Positions 1 through 64,000 of a stretch of 64,000 bases of DNA are shown piece after piece (the stretch's first letter is position 1; every line of letters begins with the position of its first letter). Under the pieces are notes generated by a model. That model was given only the letters and a program-made list of their open reading frames with translations, made no database searches and was not told the origin of the DNA. Source of the stretch: Monodelphis domestica (Eukaryota; Chordata; Mammalia; Didelphimorphia; Didelphidae); the NCBI RefSeq assembly GCF_027887165.1, contig NC_077227.1, positions 443,565,895 through 443,629,894 of the forward strand, read 5' to 3'. The position numbers and the translations under genes were made by a program.

Positions 1-465
1 TGTTTTTTGAGAACCCAAAGTTACCCCCTATACTACAATGAGGCATCAGAAGAAGACTAGTGTAAGAAAATGAAAATGGGACTACAACATTAAAAACTCA
101 AATGTTGCCTTCTAGGAAATTCTCAATATTGCATCCATAAAGACAAGTGAGCCCTCTCTAGCCCTGGTAACCTATGATTATCATGATGACCATGAGACTC
201 AACTGCAGTCCCTGGTATAAAGCCTCCATTTCTCTATTGAAAACAGAACTGATCATTTTTACAGACCCTGCACTTTGGATGGATAGGTTCCTGAAAGATG
301 GGGTGCTGATCAAAATTTTGTCAAGTAGATCCTGTTTGAATTAGGAGATCTTGATATTTATTGAAATCTTTTAGTGACCCCTTTTGCAGATCCCCTGTCA
401 AGGGGATCATTATGCCATTCTTTTTGTAAATCTGGATTTTTTGTTTGTTTCAAAATGAGAATATA
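1..465. other. Downstream flank, nothing recognised
   Basis: No open frame, RNA gene or repeat that I can name. Base composition is ordinary AT-rich non-coding sequence. Confidence 0.5.
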
Positions 466-1003
466 TGTGTCTCCAGGATCTCCAAGAAGGGAGTGCCACC
501 ATTAGTGGCAATGCAGTGATTTTGAGTTGCAGAACAACTCAAATAGGAAGTTCTCAAGAATGAAATTCTGTCGATGCAGAGTGAAAGGAACAGAACCAGG
601 AGAACATTGTACACAGAGACTGATACACTGTGGTACAAGTGAATATAATGGACTTCTCCATTAGTGGCAATGCAGTGATCCTGAACAACTTGGAGGGATC
701 TACAAGAAAGAACACTATCTACATTCAGAGTTAAAACTGTGGGAGTAGAAACAAAAGAAAAACAACTGCTTGATTACATGGGTCGAGGGGGATATGATTG
801 GGGATGTAGACTCTACATCCTAATGCAATCAACAACATGGAAATACATTTTGATCAAGGACACATGTAAAACCCAGTGGATTTGTGCATCAGTTATGGAA
901 AGGAATGGGGGGGGGGGGAAGAGGAGGGAAAGAATATGATTCTTGTAACCAAGGAATAATGTTCTAAATTGACTAAATAAAATTTTCAAAAAAACAAAAG
1001 GAG
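466..1003 (+). mobile_element. L1 3' end fragment (marsupial type)
   Basis: The stretch shares its order of motifs with other copies in this window: 'gatgcagagtgaaaggaa', 'cagaaccaggagaacattg', 'tacactgtggtaca', then a G-rich tract (about 908-919), 'gggaaagaa', 'aaattgactaaataaaa' and an A-rich tail. This is the 3' untranslated end of a plus-oriented, 5'-truncated LINE-1. The block 'ccattagtggcaatgcagtg' occurs twice (about 498 and 659), so the copy is internally rearranged. The family assignment rests on recognition plus comparison with the copies at 29618-30276, 34417-34615 and 36167-36281. Confidence 0.75.
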
Positions 1004-3050
1004 TATCAAATTTGATGTATTGTAGCTATTTGATGGACAACTAACAAAGAATCATACTCAGTTTCCCATGCCAAATATGCCCTGAGAACATGCCAGCTTA
1101 ACCATTTTACAATTGGCTGTGTATTTGTATTCTTAGATTTACCAGTTATAGGAATATATAGGCCAATAGTTTAAACCAAATATACCAAAGGGAATTGTAA
1201 TTTCTTTCTATTTCCCTATTTGTTGCAAACCATTTAAAGCATTCTCTCTACTGAACTGAATTTTATGTAGTTGAAAGTTGGCAAATCAGACATTGCATTT
1301 TTTAACATTAAGTTTCCAATTCAGGATGTCCTGGTTTATGCGTGTGGAGGGGGGAAAAGATGGTAGTGGGGAAATGTTGAAATCTCTTCATAACCCAGAT
1401 GGCTTTGTTGGGTAGGGATTGTCCACTACCTCAGCTTTGCCTTGAGCAAGTCCTTTCATTAACTAATGGAGTCTTTCCAGACAATACACATGGTTTCTCC
1501 TACAAGCCATTCTTTCACAATTGTGTCCAAGATCAAGCATCAACCATGTTTGAGATTCAGGCAGAAAAAGTACAAAGCAGGTTTCCACCTACTCTTTCCC
1601 ATCTAAACCACCTCTTCTAGACCAATTAATCTCCTTACTGTGTCTGATATATGGCATAAAATCACAGTTTAGAGCTTCCAACATTGACATTTTCTTTCTT
1701 CCTAAGGGATCTTCCTTGCCCTAATGTCAAGTAGTTTCCAGTTTGAGCAATTAAAAAAAATAATTCACAAATAAATCCCAGCCCTGTATTTAGATTTCTC
1801 TGGTTCTATTTCATGACAACCAGAGGGGACCCAGATCTAGAGAAAGCTCTTGGAGTGGTCTTTGTAATCTGGTTTTCTCCCAATTTTGTGCTAAAATGTA
1901 AGCTGTGGGCTTCATTTTGGCCTTTTGATTCTATCTCAGCCTGAGGTAAAAACTGTTCAGCTGCAAAGGACTTTTCATGACATGAAGACACAGTCAGACC
2001 CTATCCATGGCAATCAGCTAATCTGTTAAGTTCTGAGCAATAGCTTTAACCTCCCTCAAACATGGCCTTCTACAAAGAACAAGAAGAGGATAATTTCTTT
2101 GGTCATCTGACCTCAACCTGAACTGCAGTATTTCAAATACCTTTAAATCATGTCACTGACCAAAAGGATTCCATCTCATAGAAAAGAGCATTTCCAATTT
2201 TTATTAACTTTGAGCCAGGTTTAGATCTATTTGCTTCAATGGCAAGAATAAAACTTTGGTAGTTCTTTTGATCTCCCAGAGGAGGCAAAAAGGGCAAAAG
2301 AAACATTTTTAAAGGGCCCTAAGACTGACAGAGGAGATAAATGATTCCCCTTTGGCAGAGATGCACACTCTCTCTCTCAAATGAACCTAATAGCATTTTA
2401 TCAGTAGCTTGAATAACTTTATGCACCTTAAATATTGGAGCTTGCTGCCAGGGAAGGAGCTTTCTGCTTCCCACTCACCAATAAGACTAAAAATAACATC
2501 CTTGACTTTGTGTATCTTGTCTTCACACCTTATTGGTAGTGATAGACTTTTTATTCCAATTAATTTCTTTATATAACGGAATTGATTCTTTTCTTATGAC
2601 ATTTTTACCTTGAGAATTAAAAGCATGAGGTAGTCTCCCTTTGTATAAGCAGGAGCCTGAAAGAATTCCCCACCCTTAAAATTCAGAATCCAAATATTTT
2701 AATTCTTTAGAGCTTGGAGGGATCTTGGACCTCTCATCACACACAATCCTGCTCCAAATGGACCTTCCCAGAACACAAAGAACATAGTGTTGAGACCCTG
2801 GTGCTATCCTATATTGCTGTATTTCAAATACCAAATGAACTTAACTGACCATGCAAGGAGCCATACATACCTGTTACTATATGACAAAGGCCAGGTGGCA
2901 ACTACTGCTACTGTCCTAGTGAGGGTTTCCTCCTAAGGCAGCTTGCAAAGGCAGACATAGTCCAAGACACTGAGCTAGACTTTATATTACAATAATAGAG
3001 ATGAATTACATGGGAAAAAGGAAAAGAGCAAGGTGTGTATGCACAAGTAG

Positions 3051-3052
<2 letters not shown>
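1004..3052. other. Non-coding flank, nothing recognised
   Basis: No exon with splice signals, no RNA gene and no repeat clear enough to name. Short frames here lack any protein similarity I can recognise. Confidence 0.4.

Positions 3053-3100
<48 letters not shown>
3053..3100. repeat. (GT)n microsatellite
   Basis: An uninterrupted run of 24 GT units in the downstream flank of the gene. It creates spurious Val-Cys and Thr-His reading frames on the two strands. Confidence 0.98.
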
Positions 3101-3102
<2 letters not shown>

Positions 3103-4418
3103 AGAAAAGGGCCAAGTAGTGATGCTTGTGTCACAAGAACAGCAACAACTGAATCCTCGATACTATCAGAGATCACAGAACCCTTACAGTCAGTGCTAAT
3201 ATGACCTTGCCTAACAAATAGACACCAAAGGAAATTCATTGGGAAGGGATATGAATTATTGAGTTTCTCTTCTGGTTTACTGGGAGTGAAAATTTTTTTT
3301 TTCACATTTTTAAGGTTACCGAAGAAACTGAGTCCAAGAGAATAAACAAAGGATTAGATCATTGTTGGCTTGATGGAGCCACCTCCTAAAAATCAACGTT
3401 CAGTTGCTCTTCTGGTACTAAGTTGGAAGAAAATAAAAATGACCTCAATTTGACCTGCATTTGGATGAAGAGAATGGAATCCCTACCCTGACAAATGTAT
3501 AACCAGGATTTCTTGCTTATTGAATAATAGGAGTTGCTAGGTATCTATCAAGTTGAGTGACGGTAATAGGCCTACACTTGTAACCTCTATAGTCAAAATG
3601 TACATTAGTGTTTTGATCTCAAAATCAGGACCAAAAACCAAGGGAGAAAGCTGTTCCCTGTGCATTGGACCATTTAAAGGTATACTATGTCCTTTCACCT
3701 TGAAGATTCAGAGCTTGGAGGAGAGGCATTTTCCTTGGCATGAGCTGCATCTGAATTGAGCATCCCCGACTTCGTCATTTTCAGCTTTGATTGAACTCAG
3801 TGTAAATCTTTAGCTGATGAAAACCCTCCCCTCTGCTATTCAGTTCAATAAGAAAAAAGCTAGAAGAAGAGAATCTTCAAGACATCAAATTTCCCTTCAC
3901 ATCACAGGAATTAATGTAATAAGCAACATTAAATCACCATAGCGTAACCATATATGAGAAACTGCTGTAACTATCAATAGACTGCTCATAAAAAATAATA
4001 ATAATAAGCTGCCAGTGGCAAATATTGCAAAAGAACAGTTTGGATTTGCTGTTTCTTTTTAAATGTCACAATGAATTAGAACTGGTCACTCCCTGGTCTA
4101 CTTGGAGGGCATTTTTAATGTATCTGTCACAGCTGCAAGGAACCTTGAAGTCATAAAGAAAATTCTTTATTAGGAAAACATCGCATAAGTTATTGAGTAA
4201 AGGAAGAAATCAGTATGGTTCTGTGAGAGGAAATGATACAAAAGTTGGACTATGCTCAGGAAAATAATTGTGAAGCAACATTTCAAGGTAGTTTAATTTT
4301 CTACTGCATTTTAATGACCAAATAAAGAAGATATAAAAATATCAATTATATATAAACTCCAACATTTTGTTTTCCTGGTTATTCTGACTAATAGATCAAA
4401 TGGAGTATACAGTATGAT
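3101..4418. other. Downstream flank, nothing recognised
   Basis: AT-rich non-coding sequence beyond the likely end of the ABCC12 transcript. Other AATAAA matches on the minus strand exist here (for example 4166-4171), so the transcript could end farther down. Confidence 0.4.
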
Positions 4419-4424
4419 TTTATT
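4419..4424 (-). terminator. Candidate poly(A) signal of ABCC12
   Basis: On the minus strand this reads AATAAA, about 585 nt after the stop codon. A second match lies at 4166-4171. The hexamer is common in AT-rich DNA, so it is only a candidate. The interval 4425-5009 would be the 3' UTR if it is used. Confidence 0.3.
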
Positions 4425-5009
4425 TTTAACAAACACTGCGATCAGTCTTTCATGCTACAGATCCATGTAGTTTTTGCATGCTACATAGTCAAGACAGAAG
4501 TGAATTGGAACTTAAATGGAACACACACATTCTTTTTCTTCTGACAGTATTGTAAGGAAACCTGTAAAACCTCTATATCCAGGCACCTCCCCATTTTGTT
4601 TCACATTAACATGTTCTCCCCACCCTCAAAAAATTCCAATATTTCCATTTTCAGGAAATAAAATTGAATTAGTAGGGACATAGAGTAGGAATTTTAGTAG
4701 ATGAGAGGCAGTGTATGAATCCACTAGCTCTAACTGCTTCTGTCCATGGTCCATTACCAATTTCAAACCCAACATGAAGGTGAGGAGCATTGGCTGGACT
4801 TGGAGGGCCAGGCAGTTTCCACCCTAGCTCAGTCGGTTCTCTGTAGGGCTGGGTGCTTTCTGCATGTCAACCCCTGCTTCCACTAAAGTCACAATGATAG
4901 GCGTTCCAGGACACTGGGCTCTTGAGTTGACTTCATTACCTCCTCATTTCACACATTATCATCCTTCTCTAACATCACATGATGGGAACCTAAAGTATGT
5001 TCTTTACTG

Positions 5010-61898
<56,889 letters not shown>

Positions 61899-61954
61899 CT
61901 GTGTTGAAGGGAGGGGAGAGGAAGGAATGGTGTCATATTTCTACTTGTTCTTTT

Positions 61955-62060
61955 AATTGTTCATATTCATTCATTCATTCAACAAAAATTTATTAAACAT
62001 TTTATATGTACAGAGCACCATGGCAGGTGCCAGGAGAAATACAAAGTTTAAATAAGACAA
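61955..62060 (-). mobile_element. L2 3' end fragment
   Basis: 'tcattcattcattcaacaaa', 'aatttattaaacattttata', 'ggcaggtgccaggagaaata': reverse complement of an L2 terminus. Confidence 0.65.
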
Positions 62061-62069
62061 CTTCTGCAC

Positions 62070-63650
62070 TTGCAGGGTTCACAATGTAATTGAGAGAAAA
62101 GATACCATAAGAGAGTTAGAAAACAGTACTATGTGAAATCTGAAAAGAAACATCAGCACTAACCAATAGGTAATATCAGCGAGCATAAACTGTTATAGTG
62201 AAAAACTGTGTTATGGGCTATAGGAATAACAGAGTCATTCCCCTTCCCCAGTCTTTTCCTCCAGGGATAAAGTGGTATTGGAATGACTAGCCTGGGTACC
62301 ATCACCTCTCCAAGGAACAAAAACCAATTTTGTGCATCTCCAGGCCCTTTACTTCTCTTTGTCCTTTTGTTTGTTTGTTTAACAATAGTTGTTCACTTTA
62401 GCATAATATCAATTCTGAAAAGAGGATAAAGGAGATAGGAGAGGAAGTTATAGCAAATGGGGATCGCTTAATTTTAATTTATTCCCTGATTATTCCCCCT
62501 TACTGTCATGGGAAGTTGATTATGGTTAGGATTCCTAAAACATTTTCCTTCGAATGAAAGATCTATGTTGTCCCAATGGTTGCCATGTTAAGCAACTTTC
62601 ATAATACTTCTAAGTGGTCTTGTTACAGCCCAGTCTAGTACCTGATTTGTGGACTTGTGGACTTTGATTAGTTTCATTTCAGGACAATTTTTAAAAGGCA
62701 AATCCAGGCTCAATTTAAGAAAATCATCCCTAATAATTAGAACCATCCAAATGTGGAGTAGACTATCTCAGAGCAAAGACTCAGAATGGAGGAAGGGGAA
62801 GTGATATTCTCCTTGTTTTCTAACAAAGGTTCTACTGGGATGGAGTTTTTTTAGGTATAAATTGAACTAAATGATCTCTCAGGTCCCTCTTCTACCCCTG
62901 TAACCGTTCTGTGATTCTGAGACATGGGCAATATTAGAGTTGTGGTTGGTATTCTATAGATAAGATAGGATTCAAAAGATAGAAAAGTAAAAAAGAGAAG
63001 TGATATCCCTGAAAGATATTGTCCAGACTATGACAGGCCAATCAGGACCTCCTTCCTAGAAAATAGTCTCACACTTAAAGAGGTGCCCAATTGGTATATG
63101 CCTTCACCAAGAAGCAACTTGGCTACATAGTCCTCAAGCCCAAAAGGACCCATGTAAGTCCTCTCCCCTAAGAATAGGTAGGTCTGGTATATGAGTAGTA
63201 TACTAAGGCACCAGTTTCTTTAAAAACTATATCTTATAACACAATTTATATAAAGGGTAGTAAAATAGAGTTCTAAATCTTTTATGCTGCAACTCTGATT
63301 GCTGGAGAACAGCTATGCCATTTCCCTAAATTGCTATACAAAGGGACTTTTGTTGAGTCCTTGATTACAGATGACAAAAGGAGGTAGTTGCAACTGCTCA
63401 ATCTGTTTGCTATTATTCTCTTCTAGTTTTTTTCAAAGACACAAAAGTTGTGAAGTCACCTACTCAATAGCATCTCTGAGAAGTAGCATAAGTAGAATGA
63501 ACTCTCTTGAGTCACAGAATGGCTTCCTCCTGGGAAGTAAAGGGGAAGAACTGATCCTCCTCTTTGGCTTATGTATTTTTAAGTCAGTGGCCTAATATTT
63601 CTTAAGTGTCATCACCATCCTTATTTCTATTGCCTTCAATGTTGTCCATT
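62070..63650 (-). other. ABCC12 intron, unassigned
   Basis: Upstream intron of the first exon found. No exon, RNA or clear repeat. I looked on the minus strand for the preceding MRP9 exon (expected to encode the SF.TFSWLTP motif) and did not find it. Confidence 0.45.
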
Positions 63651-63688
63651 AAAATATATTAGGTGTAAAAAAAAAAATATATTAGGTG
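63651..63688 (+). repeat. 15-bp direct repeat around an A-run
   Basis: 'aaaatatattaggtg' occurs at 63651-63665 and again at 63674-63688, separated only by 'taaaaaaa'. The first copy is preceded by TT. It looks like a retrotransposition footprint without an element body. Confidence 0.8.
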
Positions 63689-64000
63689 CCCACCAGAGCT
63701 CTGAGATTCATTAATTATGTGACCCTCAGCAGGTCTCTAAATCTTCTTTGGCACTGTAATTCAGGAAGCTTCTGTTTTTGAAATCCAACCCTTTCCTTAT
63801 GTCATAGACAGTACTTATAATGGGATCATCCTGACCTAAAAATGACAATTCCTTCAGGAGCCTCTCTCTAGCTCTTAACTCCCCAGGGCAAAACATTTAG
63901 GAGATATGGGGAAAAGAATAGCAAATTCTCCCAAGGACAAAGAGTACAATCTAGAAATAAGAAGGATACCTCATACCTCCAGTTCTCTGATTGCCTTTTG

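Noticed and set aside
3001..3305. Frames with poly Val-Cys or Thr-His
   Set aside because: Translation of the (GT)n microsatellite at 3053-3100.
63977..64000. Possible 3' end of the preceding ABCC12 exon on the minus strand (frame K-R-Q-S-E-N-W then split Arg, donor GAG|gtatga)
   Set aside because: The phase fits the next exon and S-x-N-x-R faintly recalls the family, but the residues align poorly with MRP9 and only 24 nt are available. It needs the sequence beyond 64000.

Overview
The window is a piece of a vertebrate nuclear genome, almost certainly a marsupial. It is about 94% intron and interspersed repeat. It carries many copies of a tRNA-derived CORE-type SINE whose tail reads like 'ctcttctgccttggaaccaatac', L1 3' ends of the marsupial type, many MIR and L2 relics, and one SINE with an RTE-like tail. 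The species cannot be fixed from this alone.

Only one protein-coding gene is supported. It is on the minus strand and is the orthologue of ABCC12 (MRP9), an ABC transporter of the short ABCC class (related to ABCC5 and ABCC11). I placed 27 consecutive coding exons between 61898 and 5010. All have GT donors and AG acceptors in compatible phase, and the joined frame has no internal stop. They encode 1279 residues plus the stop codon. The first exons (roughly 90 residues by comparison with remembered human MRP9 of about 1359 residues), the 5' UTR and the promoter lie beyond position 64000. Numbering below starts at the first complete codon in the window: TMD1 about 1-320, NBD1 about 340-617, an acidic linker about 618-705, TMD2 about 706-1015 and NBD2 about 1016-1279.

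Layout by position: 1-5009 is downstream flank and 3' UTR. 5010-7191 holds the last four exons (NBD2 signature, Walker B and tail). 9629-11254 holds the NBD2 Walker A exons and TM12. A 9.9 kb intron (11255-21173) is filled with L1, L2, SINE and microsatellites. 21174-33203 holds the TMD2 exons. 35499-35985 is a tight cluster of three exons. 40883-48896 holds NBD1. 51354-61898 holds TMD1. 61899-64000 is intron.

The most notable points are these. A sense-oriented, 5'-truncated L1 starts about 5 nt inside the intron behind the exon at 30281-30478, and its target duplication may include the splice donor. A second L1-like piece is nested inside it with its own duplication. There is a nearly full-length 7SL RNA pseudogene at 22536-22816. 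Several young insertions have perfect target-site duplications at canonical TT|AAAA sites, including one 15-bp duplication around nothing but an A-run. The protein has an N-glycosylation sequon in extracellular loop 1 and none in the loop before TM8. I found no previously undescribed biological system.
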